From contig JASEJH010000101.1 in assembly GCA_030016455.1 (NCBI GenBank), forward strand, positions 1-6,095: 6,095 bases of DNA, given 5' to 3'. Each line of letters begins with the position of its first letter. The stretch's first letter is position 1. This DNA is from Thermoanaerobacteraceae bacterium (GTDB taxonomy: Bacteria; Bacillota; Desulfotomaculia; Desulfotomaculales; Ammonificaceae). Under the pieces are notes generated by a model that worked only from the letters and a program-made list of their open reading frames with translations, ran no database searches and had not been told where the DNA came from. Below, in pieces: positions 1 to 6,060 of the stretch. The translations under genes were made by a program, and so were the position numbers.

Positions 1-1238
1 TCAATTGCCGCGCCCAGGGTCTGGTACTTTTTCTCCAGGGCTTCGTAGCCCCGGTCGATGTGTTCCACCTTCTCCACAACCGTGGTGTTTTCCGCCACGA
101 GGCCCGCCAGGACAAGTGCCGCCCCGCCCCGGAGGTCAGGAGCTTCTACGTACGCCCCGCTCAGCTTTTTAACCCCGCGAACCACCACCGTGTGGCCCTC
201 GACGCGGGTATCAGCCCCCATCCGGCGCAACTCGGGGATGTGCTTGAACCGGTTTTCAAAAATAGTTTCTGCCACCACACTCGTTCCCCGGCTTACCGCA
301 AGCAAAGCGCATATCGGCGCCTGGAGGTCGGTAGGGAATCCCGGATAGGGCATGGTCCGGATGTCGACCGCTTTGAGTTCCTTATCGCGCCATACCGTGA
401 CGGTATCGCCGTCCACCGCGAGCTCCACGCCCGCCTCCCGCAGCTTTGCCAGCAGCGGTTCGATGTGCTCCGGAATGACGTTCGTGACGACGACCTCGCC
501 GCCGGTGAGGGCAGCAGCGATCAGGTGGGTCCCGGCTTCGATCCGGTCCGGTATCACCTGGTAACCCTGCGGTCCATACAGCTTCTTCACGCCTTCAATC
601 TTGATGGTCGGGGTACCGGCGCCGCGAATCTGGCCCCCGGCCTGGTTGAGGAAGTTTTGCAGGTCGACGATTTCAGGCTCCTTGGCTGCGTTCCTGATGA
701 CGGTCGTACCCGTGGCGAAAACCGCCGCCATGATCAAGTTTTCCGTGGCCCCTACACTCGGCACATCCAGGTGAATTTCTGCGCCCGTGAGCTTGCCGGC
801 CTCCGCGATAATGTACCCCGAACGCTCCCTGATCTGGGCCCCGAGTGCCCGTAACCCCTTCAGGTGAAGGTCAATTGGCCGCGAACCGATGTTACAGCCC
901 CCGGGCTGGGATATTTTGACATGCCCGAAGCGTGCCAGCAGCGGCCCCAAAACCAAACAGGAGGCTCGCATCCGCCGCATCAACTTCTCGGAGATTTCCT
1001 CCAGTCTGAGATTGGCCGTGTTGACTTTGATCGTTTCCCCCGCCCATGTGGTCTCCGCCCCCAAATGCTGCAGCACTTCGCACATCACGACAACGTCCCG
1101 CAGTCTCGGTACCCCTTCAATAACGCTCTCTCCGTCACACAGCAAGGTGGCGGCCAAAATAGGTAAAACCGCATTCTTGGCCCCGCTCACTCTGATTTTT
1201 CCTTGCAAGCGGTTTGGCCCCTTGAGGACAAAACGCAT
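1..1238 (-). CDS. murA: UDP-N-acetylglucosamine 1-carboxyvinyltransferase (MurA), 3' end cut by window edge
   Basis: MurA carries out the first committed step of peptidoglycan synthesis in the cytoplasm, moving enolpyruvate from phosphoenolpyruvate to UDP-GlcNAc. Reading 412 codons from the ATG at 1238 gives an uninterrupted EPSP-synthase-fold protein. The SGAKNA motif puts Lys21 and Asn22 at the substrate site. The active-site loop reads QPGGCNIGSRPIDLH, with the catalytic Cys at residue 115 and Arg120 behind it. PTDLQAP carries Asp304 (E. coli Asp305), DLRGGAAL carries Arg370 (E. coli Arg371) and HIDRGYE carries Arg396 (E. coli Arg397). E. coli MurA has 419 residues and the visible end, KYQTLGAAI, matches the family C-terminus, so only about 5-10 residues and the stop are missing. 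The start is 4 bases after the murB stop, with a modest GGGGCGGA ribosome site (1247-1254) inside the last murB codons, so coupled translation is likely. Cys115, rather than the Asp of mycobacteria, predicts a fosfomycin-sensitive enzyme (inference). Whether the genome has a second MurA cannot be seen. Confidence 0.97.
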   Translation of the reverse strand, partial: MRFVLKGPNRLQGKIRVSGAKNAVLPILAATLLCDGESVIEGVPRLRDVVVMCEVLQHLGAETTWAGETIKVNTANLRLEEISEKLMRRMRASCLVLGPLLARFGHVKISQPGGCNIGSRPIDLHLKGLRALGAQIRERSGYIIAEAGKLTGAEIHLDVPSVGATENLIMAAVFATGTTVIRNAAKEPEIVDLQNFLNQAGGQIRGAGTPTIKIEGVKKLYGPQGYQVIPDRIEAGTHLIAAALTGGEVVVTNVIPEHIEPLLAKLREAGVELAVDGDTVTVWRDKELKAVDIRTMPYPGFPTDLQAPICALLAVSRGTSVVAETIFENRFKHIPELRRMGADTRVEGHTVVVRGVKKLSGAYVEAPDLRGGAALVLAGLVAENTTVVEKVEHIDRGYEALEKKYQTLGAAI

Positions 1239-1242
1239 CCAG

Positions 1243-2163
1243 TCAATCCGCCCCGCTTTCACCAAGTACTTTTACCTCAAGCTCCAGCGTCACGCCGAAC
1301 TTTTCCTGTACCATTTCCCGGACGCGCCCGATCAGCGCCAGCACATCCCGGGCCCGGGCGTTTCCGAGGTTGACGATAAAGTTGGCGTGCCTTTCGGAGA
1401 CCATCGCGTCTCCAATCCGCAAGCCCTTTGCTCCCGCAAGTTCAATCAACCGGCCGGCGGCATCCCCCGGCGGGTTTTTGAAAACGCTGCCGGCGCTCGG
1501 GTACTCCAGAGGCTGGGTCACCTTTCTTCTGCGGAGGTACTCCTCACTCCGGCGTTTGATCTCCCGCGGGTCATCGGGGGTCAGGTGGAGCACGATTTCC
1601 ACCACGACGGCTTTTAGTTCCTGCAACCGGCTGCGGCGGTAGCCGAACCCTATCTCGGCATGCTCGAGAACGCATTCGTTTCCCTCGTAATCAACCACCG
1701 TTACCTTTTCGACCACGTCGGCCATCGCCGCTCCGTTCGCCCCCGCGTTCATGGTGACGGCGCCACCGAGCGTTGCCGGTATGCCCACGGCGAACTCCAG
1801 CCCTCCCAACCCGGCCGCCTGGGCCACAGCCGTGACCCGGCCCAACTTCGCCCCCGCTTCTGCGAAAATCCTTTCCCCGTTGATATTGACCCGCCCGAGC
1901 GCCTCCCCGATCTTGATCACCACCCCTCTGAACCCGTTGTCGCTAACTAAAAGATTGGAACCGTTTCCGATAACCGCCAACGGTAATGCCTCCTGCCGGA
2001 TAAACGCCAGGATAGTAGCGAGGTCTTCGCGGGACGCCGGTTCCACCAGCACGTCAGCCGGGCCGCCGATCTGCCAGGTGGTGTGGTTCCGCAAGGGTTC
2101 GCCGTACCGAACCCTTCCCTGGATCTTGTTCACTAAAGAAAGCGGTAACCGGCAGGTCATCAT
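1243..2163 (-). CDS. murB: UDP-N-acetylenolpyruvoylglucosamine reductase (MurB), type II
   Basis: MurB is a cytoplasmic FAD enzyme that uses NADPH to reduce the MurA product to UDP-N-acetylmuramic acid. The 306-residue protein begins with an FAD-binding domain: HTTWQIGGPAD at residues 27-37, the GNGSN loop at 66-70 and GIPATLGGAVTMNAGANG at about 127-144. The C-terminal substrate domain follows. Family catalytic residues are present: Arg176 in GYRRS, Ser226 in SAGSVFKNP as proton donor, and Glu296 in LELEVKVLG. The length is close to B. subtilis MurB and shorter than the 342-residue E. coli enzyme, fitting type II, which lacks the extra substrate-closing loop. The first ATG (2163) overlaps the murC stop as ATGA, and a second ATG follows at once (2160); either could be used, changing the protein by one residue. 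A GGGGGAAAG ribosome site lies at 2167-2175. The gene sits between murC and murA, the enzymes acting on either side of it in the pathway. Confidence 0.97.
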   Translation of the reverse strand: MMTCRLPLSLVNKIQGRVRYGEPLRNHTTWQIGGPADVLVEPASREDLATILAFIRQEALPLAVIGNGSNLLVSDNGFRGVVIKIGEALGRVNINGERIFAEAGAKLGRVTAVAQAAGLGGLEFAVGIPATLGGAVTMNAGANGAAMADVVEKVTVVDYEGNECVLEHAEIGFGYRRSRLQELKAVVVEIVLHLTPDDPREIKRRSEEYLRRRKVTQPLEYPSAGSVFKNPPGDAAGRLIELAGAKGLRIGDAMVSERHANFIVNLGNARARDVLALIGRVREMVQEKFGVTLELEVKVLGESGAD

Positions 2164-3536
2164 TGTCTTTCCCCCAGTAAATCCAGAAGCTCAAGCCCCA
2201 CCTGGTAAATATCTCCCGCGCCCAGCGTCAGGACGAGATCGCCGGGCTTTACCAGTTCCTTCAGAAAGGCGGCGGTACCTTTTCCTGGAAGGCTGAGGAC
2301 CTCGTGCCCGTCGTGCCGCCTGATGGCCTCCCGGATCAGCTCGGCGCTGACTCCGGGAAGCGGAGCTTCTCCCGCACTGTAAATTTCGTCAACCACAACC
2401 ACGTCTGCACCCGCGAAGGAACGGCCGAACTCCTCGAACAGAATTGCCGTTCTGGTATAACGGTGCGGCTGAAAGACGGCCACAATCCGCGCCGGGTTAA
2501 GCTGCCGCGCGGCGCTGATGGTGGCCGCAACCTCGGTAGGATGGTGCGCGTAATCGTCCACCACACGAATTCCGTTCACCTCGCCCAAAAGCTCAAAGCG
2601 CCGTTTCACGTTCCGGAAGGCTTCCAGGGCCTGCTTCGCAGCCGTGAACGGAACCCCGAAATGGCGCCCGACGGCAACGGCGGAAGCAGCGTTTAACAGA
2701 TTGTAAGCGCCGGGAAGGTGGAGAACCAACCGCCCCAGCGGTTCACCCCGGTAATACAGGGTAGCCGCTGAAGTCGGACCCTGCAACTCAAAATCGCCGA
2801 CGACGTAATCCGCTTCTCCGTTCCGGCCGTAGGTGACCACCGGCAGGCCGTTTTTACCCGCCAACTGCCTCAGCCACGGATCGTCGAGGCAGAGCACCGC
2901 CGCGCCGTCGGGCTCTACCCGCTCCACAAACTCGTGGAAGGCCTTCGCCAGAGCATCGGTCGTACCGTAAAAGTCGAGGTGATCGTTTTCAACGTTCGTC
3001 ACCACCGCCACCTCTGGCGAAAGCAGGAGAAAAGAGGCGTCGCTTTCGTCCGCCTCGGTCACAAAGAGCCGGCCCTTACCGAAGCGGCAGTTGCTGTTCA
3101 AAAACGGCCATTCCCCACCTACAAGAACGGTGGGGTCCAACCCTCCCGCAATCAGGACTGCTGCCACCATCGCCGTGGTCGTGGTCTTGCCGTGCGCACC
3201 CGCTACCGCGATACCGCGGTACCCGCGCATCACCTCTGCCAGCAGTTCCCCCCGCCGCATTACAGAAATGCCCCGTTCGCGTGCCGCCACCACCTCCGGA
3301 TTATCGGCTTTAATCGCGGAGGAAACCACTACCAGCTCCGCCGCACCCAGGTGTCCGGGCGCGTGGCCCAGATAACAGGTCGCTCCTTTAGCTTTCAACC
3401 GCTCGATTACCGGTGAAGCCTTGATGTCGGACCCGGTCACCCGGTGCCCGCGGGACAGGAGAAGCGCAGCCAGAGCACTCATCCCGGCTCCCCCGATACC
3501 CACAAAGTGGACATGTTGTCGCAATTCATTCGCCAT
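2160..3536 (-). CDS. murC: UDP-N-acetylmuramate--L-alanine ligase (MurC)
   Basis: MurC is the ATP-dependent cytoplasmic ligase that adds L-alanine to UDP-MurNAc, the first step of the stem peptide. From the ATG at 3536 the protein has 458 residues with the three Mur-ligase domains. The N-terminal UDP-binding domain carries FVGIGGAGMSALA (11-23). The central ATPase has the P-loop GAHGKTTTT (113-121), EADESDASF (161-169) and the MurC-type NVENDHLD (181-188). AYNLLNA (277-283) and RRFE (312-315) lead into the C-terminal domain with DDYAHHPTE (327-335) and QPHRYTR (356-362). EADESD and ENDHLD together separate it from MurD, MurE and MurF. The frame stays open upstream to 3644, but those 36 codons run through palindromic non-coding sequence and do not resemble MurC, whose family starts just before the GIGGAGMS loop. 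The site AAGGGGAG (3548-3555) lies 11 bases ahead of the chosen ATG, slightly far. The 3' end overlaps murB by 4 bases; upstream is a 291-base gap after murG. Confidence 0.96.
   Translation of the reverse strand: MANELRQHVHFVGIGGAGMSALAALLLSRGHRVTGSDIKASPVIERLKAKGATCYLGHAPGHLGAAELVVVSSAIKADNPEVVAARERGISVMRRGELLAEVMRGYRGIAVAGAHGKTTTTAMVAAVLIAGGLDPTVLVGGEWPFLNSNCRFGKGRLFVTEADESDASFLLLSPEVAVVTNVENDHLDFYGTTDALAKAFHEFVERVEPDGAAVLCLDDPWLRQLAGKNGLPVVTYGRNGEADYVVGDFELQGPTSAATLYYRGEPLGRLVLHLPGAYNLLNAASAVAVGRHFGVPFTAAKQALEAFRNVKRRFELLGEVNGIRVVDDYAHHPTEVAATISAARQLNPARIVAVFQPHRYTRTAILFEEFGRSFAGADVVVVDEIYSAGEAPLPGVSAELIREAIRRHDGHEVLSLPGKGTAAFLKELVKPGDLVLTLGAGDIYQVGLELLDLLGERQ
2167..2175 (-). promoter_or_regulatory. 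Ribosome binding site of murB inside murC
   Basis: GGGGGAAAG on the minus strand lies just ahead of the doubled ATGATG (2163-2158) and within the last codons of murC. Its spacing suits either ATG, so it does not decide between the two possible murB starts. Confidence 0.6.
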
Positions 3537-3547
3537 TCCGCTCGCTA

Positions 3548-3555
3548 CTCCCCTT
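3548..3555 (-). promoter_or_regulatory. Ribosome binding site of murC
   Basis: AAGGGGAG on the minus strand lies 11 bases ahead of the ATG at 3536. That is a little long, but it is the only strong purine-rich match near the position where MurC homology begins. It supports starting murC at 3536 rather than at the upstream in-frame codon at 3644. Confidence 0.6.
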
Positions 3556-3571
3556 AACAGCCCGCCACGGT

Positions 3572-3601
3572 ATTTTATGCAGTCATAACCCAAACTGCCA
3601 C
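3572..3601 (-). promoter_or_regulatory. Weak candidate promoter for murC-murB-murA
   Basis: On the minus strand TAAAAT (3577-3572) matches the -10 consensus at 5 of 6 bases. GTGGCA (3601-3596), 18 bases upstream, matches the -35 consensus at 4 of 6. A start about 7 bases downstream would leave a leader of some 25-30 bases containing the murC ribosome site. This is the most AT-rich spot of the gap, but chance matches of this quality are common. Confidence 0.3.
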
Positions 3602-3622
3602 GGGACTTGTCCCCTCGGGACA
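3602..3622. repeat. Overlapping palindromes, GGGAC-TT-GTCCC-CTC-GGGACA
   Basis: Three arms share one centre: GGGAC (3602-3606) pairs with GTCCC (3609-3613), and the same central arm, as TGTCCC (3608-3613), pairs with GGGACA (3617-3622). The two hairpins therefore exclude each other. The second, a 6-base stem with a 3-base loop, is the more likely to fold. The arrangement resembles short REP-like intergenic palindromes; whether it is repeated in the genome cannot be seen. Confidence 0.6.
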
Positions 3623-3636
3623 GAAGCCAGAATCCA

Positions 3637-3747
3637 CCCCGCACTCAACTCAAGAACCGGCCCTTTTAACCACTAATGTTGAAGGCCCCTTCAAAACTTC
3701 CACCTTATTGTGGTAACTGTCACCGTCCCCCTCAGTTGAGTGCCGGG
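3637..3747. repeat. Separated inverted repeat with 14-base arms
   Basis: The left arm CCCCGCACTCAACT (3637-3650) and right arm AGTTGAGTGCCGGG (3734-3747) are reverse complements at 13 of 14 positions, 83 bases apart. The pair could form a long-range stem in the murG-murC transcript or mark the ends of a small decayed non-autonomous element. The flanking bases (ATCCA on the left, CTGCT on the right) show no target duplication, so the mobile-element reading is weak. Confidence 0.6.
3679..3694. repeat. Near-perfect palindrome with 7-base arms
   Basis: TTGAAGG-CC-CCTTCAA forms two perfect 7-base arms around a 2-base centre. It is not followed by a T-run on either strand, so it is not a typical terminator. 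It could be a protein-binding dyad or part of a larger folded RNA together with the inverted repeat that encloses it. Confidence 0.6.
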
Positions 3748-3793
3748 CTGCTCTGGCAACTGCCGTCGTTTCTAGGAGACCGCTGCAAAACAG

Positions 3794-3826
3794 GACCGAC
3801 CACTGACGCCTGGCGACCGACGACTG
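3794..3826. repeat. Short direct repeat, GACCGACnACTG x2, abutting the murG stop
   Basis: On the plus strand GACCGACCACTG (3794-3805) and GACCGACGACTG (3815-3826) match at 11 of 12 bases with a period of 21 bases. The second copy ends one base before the murG stop codon (3828-3830). The 9 bases between them (ACGCCTGGC) contain GCCTGGC, so the unit also has weak dyad character. It looks like a degenerate simple repeat of the GACTGACGAC kind; other copies in the genome cannot be checked here. Confidence 0.6.
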
Positions 3827-3827
3827 G

Positions 3828-4949
3828 TTACAGGCCGGCAAGATTTTCGATGCAAACCAGGATCCGCTCCAGCGCGTCGGGCCTCCCCAGCCGGGCGCTT
3901 CTTTCCGCCATCAGGCGCAGTTCCGCCGGCGCCGCGAGCAGCCGGTTCACCTCACGAAGAAGCCGGTCCTCGGTAAGCTCGGCGTCCGGAACCACTACTG
4001 CCGCCCCTTTCTCCTCCAGTGCCCGCGCGTTGAACTCCTGGTGGTTGGCCGCAGCATACGGGTACGGGACGAGAATCGCCGGCCGGCCCACGCAGGTCAG
4101 CTCCGCGATGGTTGCCGCCCCCGCCCGGCAAACCACCAGGTCGGCGGCCGCCAGGTAGTCGGCCATCTGGTAAAAATACGGTTTGATGGTAATGTTCCCT
4201 ATGCCAAACAGGTCTATACCGGACGTATCCAAAAGTCCGAGAAAGTCCTCGTAGCCCGCGGTCCCCGTAGCATGGTAGATTCGGATATCCGGCCGCCCGC
4301 CGAAAACCCGTATGACTCCTGCCACCGCCCGGTTGAGCCGCTCCGCCCCCCTGCTGCCGCCGAAAGAAAGCAGCACCGTTTGTCCGGCTTCGACCCCCAA
4401 ACGCGCCCGGGCCTCTTCGCGGTTGGCACGCAACACTTCCTCCCTGACCGGCAGGCCGGTTACCTTCACCCTGGCGCCGCGCGGCAGGTAGCGGACCGCT
4501 TCGGGAAAGGTCAAAGCCACGCAACCCGCCCACCGTGCAAAAAGCCTGTTGGTGAGCCCTGGAAAAGCATTTTGCTCGTGAATCAGAGTCGGTATCCGGC
4601 ACAGCCGCGCTGCCAGAAGCACCGGGCCCGAAACGTAGCCGCCGGTCCCCACCACCACGACCGGCTTGAAATCCCGCACCAGGCGCAGGGCCTGCCCCAC
4701 GCCCTGAAACGCCAGCGCCATTGCCCGGAGGTTTTGCAGCGTCAGCCGCCTTTTTAACCCGGCGGCACGGACGGTCGCAAACGGTAGCCCGGTTCTGGGC
4801 ACAATGTCTGCTTCCAGCCCCCCCGCCGTCCCGACGTAAAGCACTTCGCACTCCGGAAACCGCCGTCCCAAACCCTGGGCAACCGCCAAAGCCGGGTAGA
4901 TGTGACCGCCGGTTCCCCCACCCGTTACCATAAACCGCAGCCGCCGCAT
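3828..4949 (-). CDS. murG: Lipid II synthase: undecaprenyl-PP-MurNAc-pentapeptide N-acetylglucosaminyltransferase (MurG)
   Basis: MurG is a GT-B glycosyltransferase at the cytoplasmic membrane face that adds GlcNAc from UDP-GlcNAc to lipid I, giving lipid II. The 373-residue protein is close to the usual family length. The N-terminal acceptor domain has the glycine loop TGGGTGGH (9-16, with His16), a second loop GTGGYVSGP (101-109) and HEQNAFPG (124-131). The C-terminal UDP-GlcNAc domain has FGGSRGA (196-202), CRAGAATIAEL (274-284, with the ribose-contacting Glu283) and NHQEFNA (302-308). One departure is VTGLPVR at 163-169, where many MurG proteins read TGNPVR; the Arg is kept. The ATG lies 4 bases past the ftsW stop and has an excellent ribosome site, GAGGTGA (4954-4960), inside the last ftsW codons, so the two should be translated together. 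The TAA stop (3828-3830) abuts a short direct repeat, and a 291-base gap follows. Confidence 0.97.
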   Translation of the reverse strand: MRRLRFMVTGGGTGGHIYPALAVAQGLGRRFPECEVLYVGTAGGLEADIVPRTGLPFATVRAAGLKRRLTLQNLRAMALAFQGVGQALRLVRDFKPVVVVGTGGYVSGPVLLAARLCRIPTLIHEQNAFPGLTNRLFARWAGCVALTFPEAVRYLPRGARVKVTGLPVREEVLRANREEARARLGVEAGQTVLLSFGGSRGAERLNRAVAGVIRVFGGRPDIRIYHATGTAGYEDFLGLLDTSGIDLFGIGNITIKPYFYQMADYLAAADLVVCRAGAATIAELTCVGRPAILVPYPYAAANHQEFNARALEEKGAAVVVPDAELTEDRLLREVNRLLAAPAELRLMAERSARLGRPDALERILVCIENLAGL

Positions 4950-4953
4950 CGCT

Positions 4954-4960
4954 TCACCTC
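4954..4960 (-). promoter_or_regulatory. Ribosome binding site of murG inside the ftsW 3' end
   Basis: The minus strand reads GAGGTGA, followed by AGCG and the murG ATG. The TGA of this site is the ftsW stop codon itself, so ribosomes finishing ftsW stop on the murG initiation region. It fixes the murG start at 4949. Confidence 0.8.
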
Positions 4961-6060
4961 GTCACGAAACGGGAGATGTTCAAAAGCACCCCTACCGCGG
5001 CAAGCGTGAAGACCAGTGCGGTACCGCCCGAACTGATAAACGGCAACGGGATACCAGTAACCGGCAGTGTCCCCGTCACCACCCCGATGTTGATCAGCGC
5101 CTGCAGCCCGACTCCGGCCGTGATCCCGGTAGCCAGCAGACTGGCGAAGGTGTCGGGCGCGTAAAGGGCGATCCGCAACCCCCGCCAGATAAAAACCAGG
5201 AACAGCACGATCACCAGCGTGGCGCCGATGAAACCCAGCTCTTCCGCAATCACCGCGAAAATGAAGTCCGTGTGCTGCTCGGGCAGGTAGAGGAATTTCT
5301 GTTTTCCCTGCCCCAGACCCATGCCGAAAAGCCCGCCCGAACCGATGGCATAAAGCGACTGGATAATGTGAAAGCCACTTCCCTGGGGGTCCTTCCAGGG
5401 ATCGAGAAAGGCCAGGAACCGCTGCAGGCGATAGGGTTCGAAACAGATGGCCACGCTCACGGCTGCGAGACCCCCCATCCCGACCAGGGAGAGCGTCGCC
5501 AGCGACGTGCCAGCGCAGAAAAGCATGATGAAGACCGTTCCGGTCAGGGCTACCGCTGTCCCCAAATCGGGCTGGAGCAGGATCAGGACGGCCGCCAGGC
5601 CCGTAACACCCAGGAAGGGGATGATCTCTCGAAAATGTCTTACCCCCGGCTGCATCTGGCTTAAACCGAAAGCCGTGAAAACCACGATCCCGAACTTCAC
5701 TACTTCCGACGGTTGGAAAGTAACCGGACCGAGATTAATCCACCGCTGCGCCCCGTGCGAGGTGAATCCCACACCCGGCAAGAGGACCAGCACGAGAAAC
5801 AGGAAGGAGAGACACAGCAAAGGAATCGCCAGGCGTCTGAAATTGCGGTAATCGTAGTTCAGGAAAAAGAACATCCCCGCCAGGCCCAAACCTGCATAGA
5901 TGAACTGCCGCTTGAAGAAATAAAACGCATCGTTGAAACGCACCAAGGCTGCGTACTGGCTGGCGCTGAAAACCATAACCACCCCGATGCTCAGCAGAAT
6001 CAGCACCGTTAAAAACAAGGTAAAGTCCGGCGGTTTCGAGGCTCTAACCCGGGACCGCAT
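4954..6060 (-). CDS. ftsW: SEDS-family peptidoglycan glycosyltransferase FtsW (possibly SpoVE)
   Basis: FtsW proteins polymerise lipid II into glycan strands at the septum, with a partner class B penicillin-binding protein. From the ATG at 6060 the protein has 368 residues: a short basic tail (MRSRVRASKPP), then about ten hydrophobic segments near 12-33, 51-68, 77-95, 117-134, 146-162, 167-184, 187-207, 269-292, 304-327 and 337-361. SEDS motifs include RWINLG (106-111), FQPSEVVKFG (115-124), LLQPDLGTA (161-169), PEQHTDFIFAVIAEELG (260-276), with Asp265 at the catalytic position known from RodA and FtsW, and TGIPLPFISSGGTA (335-348). The frame is open further upstream, including a TTG at 6075, but ATG 6060 has GAGG (6068-6071) seven bases ahead while the TTG is badly spaced from its purines, so I prefer the ATG. 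Position next to murG favours FtsW or its sporulation paralogue SpoVE over RodA; sequence alone does not settle which. Confidence 0.93.
   Translation of the reverse strand: MRSRVRASKPPDFTLFLTVLILLSIGVVMVFSASQYAALVRFNDAFYFFKRQFIYAGLGLAGMFFFLNYDYRNFRRLAIPLLCLSFLFLVLVLLPGVGFTSHGAQRWINLGPVTFQPSEVVKFGIVVFTAFGLSQMQPGVRHFREIIPFLGVTGLAAVLILLQPDLGTAVALTGTVFIMLFCAGTSLATLSLVGMGGLAAVSVAICFEPYRLQRFLAFLDPWKDPQGSGFHIIQSLYAIGSGGLFGMGLGQGKQKFLYLPEQHTDFIFAVIAEELGFIGATLVIVLFLVFIWRGLRIALYAPDTFASLLATGITAGVGLQALINIGVVTGTLPVTGIPLPFISSGGTALVFTLAAVGVLLNISRFVTR

Larger units (their letters stand above)
3537..3827. other. Non-coding gap between murG and murC containing palindromes and repeats
   Basis: This 291-base stretch is the only sizeable gap; other junctions here are gaps of 4 bases or overlaps. 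It has no convincing gene: a 63-codon minus-strand frame (3841-3650) overlaps the murG end, resembles nothing I recognise and crosses repeat sequence. Read from murG toward murC it holds a 12-base direct repeat next to the murG stop, one arm of an inverted repeat, a 7-base-stem palindrome, the other inverted-repeat arm, a triple GGGAC/GTCCC palindrome, a weak promoter-like sequence and the murC ribosome site. I see no hairpin followed by a T-run in either direction, so no standard intrinsic terminator. Confidence 0.8.

Noticed and set aside
60..854. 264-codon plus-strand open frame opposite murA
   Set aside because: It is antisense to a MurA with intact catalytic motifs, resembles no known family, and is the kind of long shadow frame that GC-rich codon bias produces.
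889..1617. 242-codon plus-strand open frame spanning the murA-murB junction
   Set aside because: It crosses two well-supported genes on the other strand and has no recognisable domain or ribosome site.
3537..3644. 36-codon N-terminal extension of murC
   Set aside because: MurC homology begins just before the GIGGAGMS loop, the extension crosses palindromic DNA, and a ribosome site lies next to the ATG at 3536.
3679..3694. Intrinsic terminator after murG
   Set aside because: The dyad TTGAAGG/CCTTCAA has no T-run after it on the minus strand, so nothing supports termination here.
3637..3747. Intact MITE or insertion sequence
   Set aside because: The inverted-repeat arms have no flanking target duplication and enclose no transposase; only the repeat itself can be supported.
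3650..3841. 63-codon minus-strand frame in the murG-murC gap
   Set aside because: It overlaps the murG 3' end, is built from repeat sequence and has no family resemblance, so it does not qualify as a gene.
3952..4851. 299-codon minus-strand frame inside murG
   Set aside because: It is the shifted frame of murG; its Gly/Arg-rich composition is an artefact of reading GC-rich codons out of phase.
5713..6012. Plus-strand frames opposite ftsW (also 5447-5851 and 5272-5664)
   Set aside because: They overlap a membrane protein with all SEDS motifs, and as complements of hydrophobic codons they give charged, low-complexity translations with no family match.
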